A DNA stretch of 64,000 nucleotides from Larimichthys crocea (GCF_000972845.2 NC_040018.1:18683868-18747867), one strand, 5' to 3'; counted from the first letter of the stretch, positions 1 to 12,926 are shown. Notes: generated by a model from the letters alone, not told the origin. Numbers and translations: made by a program.

Positions 1-1249
1 TAACAATACATTTTCTGTAAATTAAATTAATGAATATGGTTTTATGTAAGTAAGAACATCTTAAATAGTTTATATAAAATGGAAAGACGTACATTCCAAC
101 TGAAGCGGTTAACCATCTTTGTGGTTCTTTGTTGTACGGTGTGCCTCTTGCAACGTCTGAGCCCGGGGTTTGTTTTAAGTAATCAACTGTACTTGTGTGG
201 CTCTCCTTGAACTCTCTCTGTACTGTCTGACATGATTCTTGTGCAGGTGTAAAAGAGTATGTTGTGGGGTCAGCAGTATAATTTGCAAAGTACGTTTTTT
301 TGATCCGTGTTGGACTTTTCATTCCCAAACCACGTCCAAGCAGCAGATGTAGCCCCTCTTTTAAGTACAAGCTTCTTATTTTGCCTGATTCCTTTTGTGT
401 CACAGACACTCTCCTTCATGTTTGTATGTTTGTTTGTGTATGCAAATTTTCTGCCTGCATCTGACGCAAAGGGTCATCCAAATGATGGAAGATATTGCGA
501 TAAAGAGTGGGATGTGTGACTAAAAAATGACAGAGCATAATATGAAATACAGATAACCGTATCACCCAGCCCTATAGCTGAATGGAGAATGTTTGTTGAC
601 ATAGTATTAAGATTCCTCTCTGCTATTTGTGCCATCAAGGCATAAAGGAAAGGCAATATGAACCTGCATTACACATGTTGATACCAAATTGTGACTGATT
701 GTGATAACACTATTTTACACAGGATCTCCACTCCTGAGATGAAAGTCAGTGGCGAAGCAGAAAGAACTTTGCATTGAATAATCATGTTTAATTTACACAT
801 AGGTGTATAATATACACATATTAAATCATTATTAAGCCACATCATTGACTCAAATTGTAAAAGGTGCTTAATGCATTTGTTGGTGTGGTCTTCCAGTCGA
901 CTGATGTAATGCTTTGAAGCAAATGACTGCTTCCTTTTGCTAAGCATTTAAATCAAATGAGACGTTTCCAGTGAGAAGGGTGGTGCAGAGCTAAGCTTTC
1001 AGTCTTTAGCTGACTGGCCAACCAGGCGGCCTTCCAAACACCACGCTGCTGTTGGTTTCTGCTTGCATCCAAAAACTTTCCATGTGTCATTTAAATTACT
1101 TGCAAAATAGAAATGCTAATAGTAACAAAAGGTTTTTAGCCAGCAGAGCTGAAACCCCCTGACCGACAGAGATGTCTTCATGACAGCCAGACAAGCAGAG
1201 ATCCAGTTGGTCCAGTTTAGGCCACTCAGTGATTTTTAATGAAATTTTG
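1..1249. other. No gene recognised
   Basis: AT-rich DNA with only short random reading frames. I see no splice-bounded coding exon, RNA gene or clear repeat. Confidence 0.6.
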
Positions 1250-1505
1250 CGAGCCCCTCACTTCACTCTCCTCCCTAGCATGAAGGAGAAACTACAGTGT
1301 CTGTGATGCATGAGCCAGTCTTTAGTTCTGGGCTTCTGTAAAAACACACTGCTTCAGCATAAACTAGATATAAAAGGATCATTCTAAGGTATCAAAACAT
1401 AACACTGATTATACACTAATGAAGATGTGGTTATGAATATTATATCCCATATCTTCTATATTCTGTAAATGGAGCCTGCTAAATCTTAAACACTGGACCT
1501 TTTAA
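1250..1505 (+). mobile_element. Truncated MITE, TTAA-target family (copy 1 of 3)
   Basis: The right end, TAAATCTTAAACACTGGACC followed by TTTTAA, matches the terminal repeat of the two full copies at 5503-5777 and 40618-40948. The internal GCATGAAGGAGAAACTACAG and the block near 1420-1460 also fit this teleost MITE family. No matching left terminus is visible, so the copy is truncated. Confidence 0.6.
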
Positions 1506-2217
1506 TCTGCGCCACTGACTTTAAAAAGTGTGCCCGAGGCTACTCTGCACAGACACTCTTCAAATTTCAATATTTGACATAGAAGCATACACTACACACA
1601 GAGCATTTGAACAAAGTGACTCACTGACATGACAGCAGGTGCCACTGAATAAATGAAAGCAGCTGAATTGCCTTTAAACCAAATGCAACATTTTATGACA
1701 AAGATCAAGGCAGGACAGACGTGAAGCTGGAGGAAAGCATGGACTCTAGCACTATTTCAACAGAGATTACTGTTAAGGGCATCGCCTAGTAAATAAATTG
1801 GCCATAAAAGATAAGCTGCATCAGGATCAGCTCAGAATATGGTAGTGACTAATTGTCTGGCTCGTACGCTCACTTCGCAGTAATTATTCAGAGCATCAGC
1901 GTGTTGCAATGACAGGAGCAAACAGAAAAACATCTCTCAGTTTTTGCAGTTAAGTAATATCAGCTACTGTAGAGGCAATGTTACACTGACACTGTCAGAA
2001 TAAATGTATGTTTATGTTCGATATTCACAAAGCTGACGCCAGCAGGAACGACAGAAGCTGAGGAAGCATGTTAAGTTCTAGTACAAAACCCTTTCCCCTT
2101 ATTCCGCCCAGTCTGTGATTAAGACACTTGACCAAAAAGGTTATTATCATGTAGATAAATGTGACCTGACAAGTGAACACAGGTCAGCAATGTTATTTGT
2201 AGAAGCCTTATGCGTAC

Positions 2218-4254
2218 CTGCCATTGGGTGCTTCTGTCAACTTGACTTTTAACAAGTGTATTCAATTACAAACAGTGTTGTTTGCCGCACAACACCAGTG
2301 CTGAACACCATACTCTTTTTTTTCTGCAAAACAAAGAGTTAGCGCTGTCCTTAAGAGGACAGAAAATGCTCTTGGCCAGTTTAGGGCATATTGATTTTGC
2401 TGTGATCAATGAAAGGGAGGTCCATTAAAGCCACACCAGCTGCTCGTCCAGCTGTCTGCCCTTCCCAGTCAGAGGGCACAACACAAGAGTCATTGGTTCC
2501 CCTGTCTCCCTCTCCTCTCCTTATCTCCCTCCTTCTTCTTCCCTTCTCTATTACAGACATAACCAACAGTCATCTCAGTGTCATCCTGCTCAGATCAAAT
2601 TGCAGGGTCATCGCATACTAAGTCAGAGCAAGGGCTGGAGTCTACTGTCAAAGAAAATTAGATGAAACAATAACTACAGCCAGAAATATTCCTGAAAGGA
2701 ATGGGTTTCGATTTACTTAAGTGATTTTATGTTTCACTGTCACATTCCCAAATTGGCAAGGAGCTTAACAGCCAACTTCATGTCATCCCAACTGAAAACA
2801 AAAATAAAACCGCCCGTGGCCTGTCACGTTACAAACACGGCACATACATGCTTTGTTATGTTAACGGCCTTCTCTTAAAACATTCAAATATATACACAAA
2901 TATACACATTGTTCATTCCAGCTCAACTCAATATTTTATTTTTATTGTAATACATTTTGGATTTTTCAAAAACGTTTTGTCAACACTTAAGTTATTTCAA
3001 AACTCGTTTCAAACTATCTTTGAAGGCTTGTTTTTCCATTTCTGGTGATTCCCATCATTACGCTCTCAAATGTACTATATACAGATATTAGTATTCAGAG
3101 TTGCAGGCGTGTCTTTGACCAAGATATTCCTGTCAATACACTACTAACATTCCACCAGCTTTCAAAGGATTTATTAAGTAAATGCCCTCTGGTAAAGACA
3201 GTTTAGTCACAGCCTAGAAATAAATTCCTTTTCACTATAGTGAAAGCCAAAATGAGGAATGTCACTCTTCCAGATTTTTGTTTTTTACATGACAGATAAA
3301 CAGACATGAGGTGAGCTGCTTTGCTCTGTTTGCTGTTTCCTTGTAGGACTATCTGCTCTGTTAAACAAAAATGAGAAAAAAACGACAAACCCACCTAATA
3401 TGTTCTCGCTTCACATCAACATGCTGTGGCGTGTACCTCCTTCACCGGCATTCAGGATGAAGTACATGGGTAGACTGGCAGGTAAGGCTGACACCTGAAA
3501 GGCACACAGAGACACAAAGAGAATATGATTATTTGTTTATTATTTATAGACAAATACTGACTTTGACATTTGAAATCCTGGAGGTTTTGTTGAAAAGCAT
3601 TAGAAACACATAAAACGCAGTTTATTTTAACAGCACCACGAATTACAGCCACCAAAATGATCACGCAATTAAAAAAAATCAATTAATCTCCTTCATGAAA
3701 GGAGGATTTATTGCACAATTGTTGCATTCGACTCTAGCTTAAACTAATGAACTGAGCTCATGAACTCAATAGTTACCACACCACACATTGCCACGGATTG
3801 TACAATGCCCGCTTCCTCCTGGGCTGAATGAGTTGGAGTGGTGGTGTCCACGAGTTTACAAGAGTTTCCCCTTTTTTACTCCAGGAAAACACACCCAACA
3901 TGATGCCTGCTCATAGCAATGTGGTGACACTGCAAGCATTTATGCCGAGAGTCTGTTGAGTAACACATTTCTCTTCATTGATCTGACTCGGAGGTGATCA
4001 ATCAAACATGTGCATGTAGTGTTTTGACCACCTCAAAAAAACTACATGCAGTAATTATTTAAGATTTACATAAATATATATGTGTGTGTGTTAAGTTAAA
4101 GACTGAAACGTGAGTGACATTGACATGACACATTTCAACATCACGTTCAGATTTTGATTCACATTAGCAGATGAGTAAGAGAGGTGTGACTGAGATTGGA
4201 GCCCTTCTTCACATCCTCACTGCAACGACACACGCAAAGGTCGTGACTGAGACG

Positions 4255-4306
<52 letters not shown>

Positions 4307-4620
4307 GGTGTGGATGATAAATCTCGCTCCCTAATAGGAGCTAACGCGGCTAGCATGCTAACACAGTATACGATATCGGTATAGGAGCCTCTCTGGTGAC
4401 AGCTGGGTGACTTACCTCAGTATTGTTTATCTCCTCTGTGTGGGAACGCCTTCTTTAATACATGCTGGTGTCCGGTTTTGAGCTCAACTCCAGCTGAGAC
4501 GCAGACGGACCCGCAGCAGAAGCGGCAACACATCGCTCCAACAACGGGCTGACAGCAGTGACCAGTGCCGACGGAATTTCCGGGGTTGGCCTCGGCTTTC
4601 TCCGTCACCGTTCGTTAATC
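2218..4620 (-). ncRNA. Candidate spliced minus-strand transcript (noncoding RNA or 5' UTR exons of an off-window gene)
   Basis: A CpG-rich segment near 4480-4620 contains, on the minus strand, a strong donor GAG|GTAAGTCAC (exon ending at 4416). A strong acceptor with a long pyrimidine tract ending GTGCCTTTCAG sits at 3494/3495, and a further 106-nt exon-like unit at 2218-2323 is bounded by an acceptor CTTTGTTTTGCAG and a donor GGCAG|GTACGCATAAG. The last unit has stops in all three frames. The middle unit is open in one frame (starting VSALPASLPMYFILNAG), but I recognise no protein. It may be a long noncoding RNA, or the untranslated start of a gene lying left of the window (ANKRD27 would be expected near rgs9bp, but none of its coding sequence was seen). 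Evidence is splice signals and CpG only. Confidence 0.28.
4256..4305. repeat. (CA)n microsatellite
   Basis: About 25 uninterrupted CA units. The cysteine/valine-rich reading frame across it on the minus strand is an artefact of the repeat. Confidence 0.98.
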
Positions 4621-4931
4621 TCCGGAAAAATAAAATGTGCATAAATAGCGACACCTCGTGGATTGGGGCAGAACTGCACCTACAAAAGCTGCGATAATCT
4701 CAACTCTCCACTCGCGGGTGCTGTTGGCTAAATACACCGCATGGCACTTCACAAGTAAACTTTGAGAGTGAACTACATTGTGGGTGTATGTTATGTGCTA
4801 TTGTGTGTATTTTGTATTTTGTGTGTTTTTTTTTGCTTTGTACTGTTTGTTATTGTGCTGCCGACTTTTCTGCAGATGAAAAGTAGCTGTAAGCAGTACA
4901 TCAAATGTATGAATTAAAGGTGTTATGTCAG

Positions 4932-5362
4932 AAAGTCTCTCCTGTAGTAGTTAGAACATTTACAGAATGAATCACTACAACAAACAAAGTAATTTTATTG
5001 ATTATTAGTGAATATCTTCAGTTATTAAATACATACTATGTCCATATAAAGTGTTTTTTTTCCAGAGAAATCTCAACTGTAGTGGTTAGGGCATTACAAA
5101 TATGATCTACTACAACAAAAGGAATGGTAAAAAGTAATTTTATTGATTATTAGTGAATATCTTCAGTTATTAAATACATACTATGTCCATATAAAGTGTT
5201 TTTTCAGAGAAATCTCACCTGTAGTGGTTAGGACATTACAAATATGATCTACTACAGCAAAAATAATGGTAAAAAGTCATTTTATTGATTATTAGTGAAT
5301 ATTTTCAGTTATTGAAGACATACTATGTCCGTATGAAGTGTTTTTCCAGAGAAATCTCACAG
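4932..5362. repeat. Three-unit tandem repeat, period about 142-145 bp
   Basis: Three successive units share ATTTTATTGATTATTAGTGA (at about 4992, 5137 and 5279) and the following block ending in AGAGAAATCTCA. The units differ by a few substitutions and short indels. No coding content. Confidence 0.9.
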
Positions 5363-5502
5363 ACAGACAGTCCCAACCGATTGTCAAGTGAATATCCAAC
5401 AATGATTTGTGGTCAAATTTTCATGATGAAGATAAACTATAGTTTGTGCAGTATGAACATAATGCATTCATCTTCGTACGGACAGGCTATATGATATCTT
5501 AA

Positions 5503-5777
5503 AGGTCCGGTGTGTAGGATTCAGGGGGCACTATTTACAGAATATGGCAGCGATGGAATATAACATGCACAGTTTGTTTTTATTGGTGCATAATCACCTG
5601 ACAATAAGAATATTTATGTTTTTGTTACCTTAGAATGAGCCTTTGCTGTCCACCATGTTGACCCATCATGTTTCTACAGTAGGCCACAGCTGAAAACTAA
5701 CTAAACACAGAGGACTCACAAGTTGGCCTCCATAGTTGTTCTTTCTTTAGTAGTACTAAATCCTACTCACTGGTCCT
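5503..5777 (-). mobile_element. MITE with TTAA target duplication (copy 2 of 3)
   Basis: The terminal inverted repeats read AGGTCCGGTGTGTAGGATT on the left and, reversed, AGGACCAGTGAGTAGGATTT on the right. TTAA flanks both ends (5499-5502 and 5778-5781). The 275-bp element has no coding capacity and lies in the opposite orientation to the copy at 1250. A TTAA target is typical of piggyBac-like and some other cut-and-paste families; the mobilising transposase is unknown. Confidence 0.85.
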
Positions 5778-5781
5778 TTAA

Positions 5782-8700
5782 GGTAGGTAGCCTATATATA
5801 ATATTTATACTATGTAGCCTATGTATATACTGTGCATGTGTGCATAGATGTATGTTCTGCTCTATTCTATGTACAGTCAGAAGTAGGATAGGATAGGAAC
5901 TCAAATTAAAGGTTTGAATCAACTCTACTTATTGCATTAGGGAACGTATGTTTTTGATTATATTTGTATCACTTGTTTAAGTTTACTGGATTTATTATTT
6001 TTTTAAATGATCATTTATTTGTATATGCATATGTTGTTTGCACATAAGAATCAATAAACTTTCAAAACTTGAAAGCTTCACAGTAAACATCAAATCTGCA
6101 CTTGTTCCCATCAAACTGCTCTTGACAACCATGATAAACAAGTATGAAGAAAGAATGAATATTTTACAATGCTCTTACCTGATCTGAACCCAGTCTCACT
6201 TAAAAGCCTATGGATATTCCCTGGATAATTCTGTTGCTACCTTGAATTTCACAAAACCCCATGCGTGAGTATTTCTTTTAAACCGCTTTATATGAGCCCA
6301 AAACATTTATTCATTCTCATGCACACTTTTAGCTCAGTCAGTAATGTCACATGAATAATTTTTGGGAATGACAGCTAAAGAGAAACACATGGTGTTACTA
6401 AGTGAAATATTAAGCTCGCCCTGACCTGAGGGTCTCTCGTGGTCAACTGGGGAGAGAGCATGTCTCCAGTAGGTAGCAGCAAGACCTTCCTGGCAGCAAT
6501 CTCTGCTGTCACGTGTCTCCCAAGAGTAGATTATAAAGCCAAGACAAAGCAGCTTGTCCCTTCTCTGCCCTACGTCTGCAGCTGCGCAATGAAACCCTTC
6601 TGCCCTCTGCCGTTCTGGTTCAGAGCCGATATCAGCTGTCTGTTTTAGAGGGAGGGAGAGAAAAATACCCAGCAATCCTCTAAAGCAGCTTAAAGGCTGA
6701 ATCAGGGGACTGAAGCCTTTTCCATTTCCAGAACTGCTTCTCCAACCCCCCCTCTCTCTACCCATTATAACTAGATAAGCATCTGACGGACTGCCAAAAG
6801 AGCTGCCACAATGGCTATATGTAAACTGTCTGCTGCATCCTCTTAAAGACCCCAACCTGATATCTCCAGAAAAGAACACCATGTAAATAGCAACGGAGAC
6901 ACACAGGGGTATTTGATTATAACTCTTGATGTAATCAGGAGTCTGCTATCCGCTTAAATAATGAATGCTAAGTGCTCATGTAACAAATAAAATCTCCTGC
7001 TGGGACCTTGGTTTCCCATGTGCATTATTATTTTGTTGCAGTCTCCCTCCCCACCATCCTTTGACATGCAGGCTTTTGGAGTGAAATGAAGTAAAAATGT
7101 GACTGATGTGACTGTAGCTGGTCCCATCATCAGTGTGTGCATTGTGGCAGGAATAAAAGGGAAAAGAATATGTGGGTCTTTGCTTACATCAGAGGGTATG
7201 AGAGGAGGAGAGAGAAAAATAGGAGAACCAGAGGGAAAGAAGTTCATGACAGGATAGCAAAACTCCAGATCAATATTAGTATCGTTAACAGAGGAAATGT
7301 CTGTCAGCGGAGACTGCCTTATTCTCATTTTCTCTGGGAACAAAGCCACATCTGAGCTGTCTCACCTCTTGGCCTGTCCCCCAGAACCATCAGAATGACA
7401 GATTAAGATGTTAGGGGTATTTAAAGAATGTGTTAACATAACCTCACATATTAACACATCGACAAACCACTTCATTTTGACAGGATGCTTTGTAATATAT
7501 TTTCTACTCCTTTTGTGTGAGTATGTGTGTGAGTGTATAAAGCAGGTGTGTATACAAGTGTAGAGTAGCCAAAGGGTAAAAAAGGGGGATGATTTCATGA
7601 TCAAAAGAAACAAAAACAACAAAAAAGAAGGCAGAGATAAATGAATAGTAAGAGAAGAGAACAAAAAGACAAACATGTTTTCTTGGCACAGGTAGCTAGT
7701 GATGGCCGGGTACAGCCATTTTATGATATTGTCTGTGTGACTGTGGTTGTATTGTACAGTCACACGGAGAAGATAAAATAGCTGTTGAAATGTTAAAAAG
7801 AAAAAGAGAGGAAACAGAAAACCCTTCATGAATATTTAAAGGGAGGACCTTGAGAGAAATGACTTTGTGTGTTTTTGAATTAAACAAAGTAGCCACATTT
7901 ATCTGTGGTAAAAAGAGTGTGAGAGAAGAAGGAGACAGAATGAGAGAAATAGTTGCAGTTGGGTGCAATGTATTACAGATATGTGCAACCACAGGACAAA
8001 CATACTGGGCTAATCTTTAAAAGGTTCCAGAAATCTGTTGAATAGATATCACACATAATATTTTAAACTAGATTTATTGACCCTTTAGTCTATTAATATG
8101 GTCAATTTAATCAGGATTTATTTAGAAAAAAGCATCAAGCTTGATGATAAACATGATTTGTCTTCTTCTTCTCTGTATTTGTAAAGACATTATTATTATT
8201 ACGTAGTATCTCCATGCAATCTGCAGTTCCAGACTGTCTATCCATTACTGACCTCACTGGGGTAACTGTACACTAACCTCTGTCTGGAAACATCCAACAA
8301 TAAAAATGTATGCAAACTTTCCTTTGTAACAGATAAACATGTCAAAAAAATGGCAGTTGTCAGAAAATCAGAGCAGAGGTGTCTTACTCTGGAGCGTTGG
8401 CAGGGTTGTTCCTGGTGACATGAAGAATGACCCAGACTATGATAGAATGGCCTTTAACCGCAGAGCTTATGTTTGCTGCGCCAACCTTTGCCTGGCCTAC
8501 AAATCCAAATTAGAAGCCTTTTAGAGAGGATTTCCTAAGACGGGCAATCCTTTTGCTTTTTTAAAACTACAAGAATAAAACAGATAAGGGCCAAGGCTTT
8601 TTGACATCCAGGACATCAGCTCTTCTTGTGTGTTTGGTTGTTTGGTTGGCTGGATCACAACAGCCTTAACAAGGTGACAGATCAAGATTATTAAAGGTCA

Positions 8701-10690
8701 CTAATGCACCTCTCCTATTAACTATAGAATGTTCCTACATTGTGTTGTTGTAGAGGGGTTGAATGTCTTTGCCTGGTGAGTGACATCTTTTTAATCCACT
8801 TGATGTTTCCTCCTTTCACTGGAAAGGACAGGTACAAAGGACTGCATTGAGGCTTTGATAAGAGGAGCCAATGGACAAACAAGTATCTCCTTATTACACA
8901 CCAGAGGATGACAAGCAACAGACGGTGGCAAATACAGATGACAAGGATGACAGGAAAGGTGTGTGATATGAAATAATGTTATGAGGCTGATTCAAAGCTA
9001 AAACATTCAAACAAAATTGCATGTGTTTTAATCTGTTGGGCTGACATTATTCCCCAAACATATCGCTTTTCAATCCACCCTTGGGTTTCCTGGAGTTTGC
9101 CTTGATGTGACAGGATTAGAGCTAATCCTTCACCCAGCAGATGCCACTTTTGGCTCATCTCAGTTTAGCACAGAAAGTATATCGTACACTATAGCACCCT
9201 AGAGGTCCTTACTCTACTCACTCCAATTAAAAATCAGCCCATTCATTAAAAGAAAGTTAGTCTAATTTTTAAAACAGTGCCCCCTTTCAGACGGAAAGAC
9301 AATGTAATAAAAGGAGAAGTATGACATTTTGAGAAATTCAATCATTCACTTTCTGGCCGGGAGATTAAGACGAGAAGATTGATACCACTTTAATGTCTGT
9401 TCATTAAATTTAAGGTTACAGCCTGTAGCTGCCAGCCTAGTACAGTGGCAAATTGTTGTTTCCACTCTGTGTTTTTTGTCCAAATTAAATTAACAAAATG
9501 TAATATGTTATAACTAGCTTTAAAGGCACTCAGGCAAATTATGAGAGAGCAACATCACTTGTTTCCCGATTTCCAGTCTTTGTTTTCTTCAACCAGTACC
9601 GATGGATAAACTTAAACTGTATATATATTCTCACATCCCTGTCTCTCCCCTCCTAACCGCAAAAATTAAGAAATACAAAACAAAACAAAATAAAAGGAAC
9701 AAATAAAAGAAGTATACTTTTGTATATTTTCCAAACTAAAAGCACACGTACAGTGAATTTACTAATGTACAATCTTTCATAAACAGTAAAAGCACCAAAC
9801 ACACACACCTAGACACACAACCTCTCACACATCCCATCCTGCCTGAGTGCAGCATCATATTAGCCAAGATCAATGCAAAGTTTATATGCAGGCTTTTAAG
9901 GTAAGCTTAGCTTTCCATTTTATTGAGACTTGAGAGAGGAGCATTATTGTTTGTGTGCGTGTGTCACAGTTCAGTGGAGCTCCTCCTAAGTCTGGACCTT
10001 CGGAGTCGAGGCGTGACTCACGGTTTACCCTGCTGCTGCATGCTGAGCTGTGTAAGAGGCCACATAGTGGAGAAGGTCCATCAATAATTCAACAAAGACA
10101 GGCTCCCACTCTCTTTCTATCCCTCTCCCCTTGGTTTTCTACCTCTGTTTCTAACTGACTAAATCTTCCTTGTACTTCCACAAACTGCATCCATCTTTGG
10201 GCTCCCTCATCCACCTGCCCCTCTGCTAACCCAGCCATCCAAATCCACTTTAAACAAGCTGCAATGTGCTTCCAAATCTAAATCTGAAGCCCACACGAGT
10301 AATCTTTGGCTTTTAAGGGATTTCTATCTGCAAAAGACATCAAGTTAGATTTTTGTGGTCACATAAGATTACGGCATAGAGCTAATTCTGTTCTGGACAC
10401 TTTATCTCGATGTGGACATTGTTAAGTAAGATGTCAAACTTGGAAGAGTCAAAAGAAGAGTGTTTACGAGGATGATGATATTTTGACCACACTGTGGTTC
10501 AGTGGTTATCGGTTTCTGCCATATAGTAACAAAACCTCACTGACTTTTTATGAGGAGGTTCTTTGTCTCTCCCTGAGTTTGTGTGGGTTTACTTTGGGCG
10601 CTACTATTCTTCCCCATCAGAAACATGCAAGTTTTCAAATAACTCCTGCCATTGGCCCGCTCCAAGGCACTGGCAGAATTGAATTTCGTG
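5782..10690. other. Intergenic DNA without a recognised gene
   Basis: Several open frames occur (for example 182 codons on the minus strand at 6334-6882), but none shows a familiar domain or splice context. The block 6330-6880 is more balanced in composition and less repetitive than its surroundings, and could be a conserved noncoding element. The short stretch 9661-9710 is A-rich. Confidence 0.5.
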
Positions 10691-12147
10691 AGCCTAATAG
10701 CATTTCTGCCTAACTAATTTTTTTGCCAAATTGAGATATTGGCCTAACTCTACTCTCCTATCACTGCTGCACCACCCTGTGTAATCACCAATGTCCTCAG
10801 CCAATCAGAAAGCTTGTAACATTCAAAAAACACTATCTGCCTTAGTCATCTAGTTGTCTTGGGCATTTTCGATGCATATAAAAATGTGCCCAAGTCATCT
10901 CAAATTAACTTGAGCAGTTTTTGTGCTACACAACAATGGTCGCCCCCATGAAGAANNNNNNNNNNCAAACGCTCGTCTTAGCATAAGTGAAGGATTAACT
11001 CTCATCTTTGATCCATCAGGTAAGCTAATTCATATTTCTCAAACTTTCTATACACTGCATCAGTTACATTTTGTTTGCTAAAATAATGCTAGCTATAAAT
11101 ATATGAACAAAATTCTTGATTTGAGTAGAATACTGTAGACTGTTAAAAAATTCAACACTGCTGTGTGAGTGTTTAATAGTTTTATATTTAGCATTTATTT
11201 TAGCTCTGTACTCTGTGTTCATACCACGGAAAGTATGTGTTGGTGCAGATGCACAACTTTACTTGCTTCAACCTGGGTAACACAGATGGCTATTGTTACC
11301 CCTGGGAGGAGCATGAGGGCTCCCTCGGCAGCGAGTTTTTGCCCATCTGCAATTCAAACACTTTGAGTCAGTCTTAGAGGCCAACCCAAATATTAAAAAG
11401 AGTCATAGTCTGGAGTGATGACTGCAGCTATCAGAATCGGTGTTGCACCATGCCTTGATCTGGCCATGAAGCATGATATCACTATTAACTAAAATTTCTG
11501 GTTGCAGGGCACACACAAATGGAGTGTGACTCCATGCATAGCTGCATTGAACGCTGTATCAGGAAAGACATTTACACACCACGTGATTACATTGTCATTT
11601 TTTAAACTGCACGTCTGAACCCATCCCATACAAGGTCACCCCAGTTTGTACCACAACGACTTCATGAAGTTATCTGGGGCCTACATCACAAACATCAGGT
11701 AGAAACCAGGTAGACCAGGTAGAAAAACCAGGTGACCCCAATGTCCATGAAGCTGGTACTACCAAGAGTGGTCCATGACTACTATAACAACCTGCCCACC
11801 AAGGCAAATAAAACAACCTAGGTTAGACAAGTGAAACATCTTAGTTAAAGTTAGGCCTTAACATTGTTTAAGATAAAAGTTAAATGACCAGGTATGTTAA
11901 GGCATGTAAAACAACTTTGAAACATGTTTGATGGTTTAACTTTTTTATAAAAACTGCCTAAGTCAGTTTTATATGTTATGCAAAAGTTATTGTGTCTATT
12001 TTTTATTTTCAAACTTGTTCACACATCTGGTGGGAGTCACCATTAACATATAAAAAAAAGTTCTTACAACTTGCTGAAAAAAAGTGTTTTTTCTTGTTTT
12101 TACCAAAAACCTGAAAAAATGAGTTAGGCAGATATGCTATTAGGCTG
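10691..12147 (+). mobile_element. DNA transposon with terminal inverted repeats and decayed transposase (in repeat copy 1)
   Basis: The left end, AGCCTAATAGCATTTCTGCC, is the inverse of the right end, GGCAGATATGCTATTAGGCT, giving inverted repeats of about 30 bp with two mismatches. Inside, an ATG at 10936 starts a short exon (VAPMKN, then ARLSISEGLTLIFDPS across the gap) closing at a GGTAAGC donor. Later blocks in different frames read NTDGYCYPWEEHEGSLGSEF, VWSDDCSYQNRCCTM, GHTQMECDSMHSCIERCIRK and DIYTPRDYIVI. These resemble an uncharacterised transposase family seen across animal genomes; stops and frameshifts make it inactive. Superfamily not assigned. No target duplication is visible, since the left end is also the duplication edge. 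Confidence 0.75.
10956..10965. other. Assembly gap of ten Ns
   Basis: Ten Ns inside the first copy of the transposon. The flanks are contiguous in the second copy at about 17140-17141. Confidence 1.
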
Positions 12148-12208
12148 ACGATTTGATCCTTGGGTGGTGTGCAATAGGTGAAGAAATGGATGTTTCAGCT
12201 TACTGACT

Positions 12209-12495
12209 TCATCCATTCATCCAATTTATGTAACTGCTTAACCATAACAGGGTTAAGAGGCTGGATCAACTGATTCTTGGCGAAAGGCAAGGGCTGCATG
12301 AGAGGTTACTACCTTATTACGGAGCTGAAATTTAGGGTCATCAATTAACTCATTAACTGAATGCTCTAGGACTGTGGTAGGAAGCTGGGAAAGCCAGGGA
12401 ACCCATGCAAACTCTATACACACAGGTCCCAGCCTTCGAACAAGGAACCTCTTGCTGTGAAGCAACAGTGCTAACACTGCACCACTGTTCTGCCC
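12209..12495 (-). mobile_element. LINE-type 3' tail fragment (in repeat copy 1)
   Basis: The block has the layout of a very common teleost LINE tail: ATCCATTCATCCA, then a stretch resembling the GGCGAAAGGCAAGG and AATTTAGGGTCATCAATTAA motifs, CCCATGCAAACTC, and CTTGCTGTGAAGCAACAGTG near the end. It is degraded and non-coding. Assignment to an L2-like family, and the strand, are from memory of the family. Confidence 0.5.
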
Positions 12496-12737
12496 CTTAC
12501 TACTTCAAATGAAGTATATTTAATACTATTCTGGCTATTTCCCAAAAGTATACAATAGCTAATTCTTTATTTTACATTTCACATGGACTAATTCTTCTTA
12601 CAAGGATGCCACTGATGACAGGACACTTGGTAATTCATCAGTGAACATCAAGTTTGAATGTATTTTGTGTGTATTGTTTGGTTGGGGTTACCAAATTCAC
12701 ATAATTCATCAAGTCAAGTCTCTGCAAGGTGATTTTA

Positions 12738-12910
12738 TTTATTTATTTTTTTAGATTTTTTTTGGCCTTTTTGGGCTTTATTTGAAGATTGACAGGAATG
12801 TGGGAGAGAGAGATGGGGAATGACATGCGGGAAAGCTGACTTCACTGCCATGGCAAGGACTGAGCCTTTGTACATGGGGTGAATGCCTACCGACTGAGCT
12901 AACGACATCC
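12738..12910 (-). mobile_element. tRNA-derived SINE with 16-bp target duplication (repeat copy 1)
   Basis: It is flanked by the direct repeat CTGCAAGGTGATTTTA at 12722-12737 and 12911-12926. On the minus strand the right-hand end begins like a tRNA: GGATGTCGTTAGCTCAGTCG, carrying an A-box-like element. The B box is poor. The tail on the plus-strand left is T-rich, the expected A-rich end of a minus-strand SINE. Copy 1 has small indels relative to copy 2. Confidence 0.8.
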
Positions 12911-12926
12911 CTGCAAGGTGATTTTA

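Noticed and set aside
3452..3682. 76-codon minus-strand frame overlapping the candidate exon
   Set aside because: It runs through the acceptor pyrimidine tract, and its peptide is unlike any family I know. Splice signals explain the region better.
6334..6882. 182-codon minus-strand open frame
   Set aside because: No recognisable domain, no splice or promoter context, and amino-acid make-up like random sequence. Kept only as a possible conserved noncoding block.
7362..7992. Hydrophobic minus-strand frames of 61 to 155 codons
   Set aside because: They come from A/G-rich plus-strand sequence and show no family resemblance. Phe/Leu/Ser richness is a base-composition effect.
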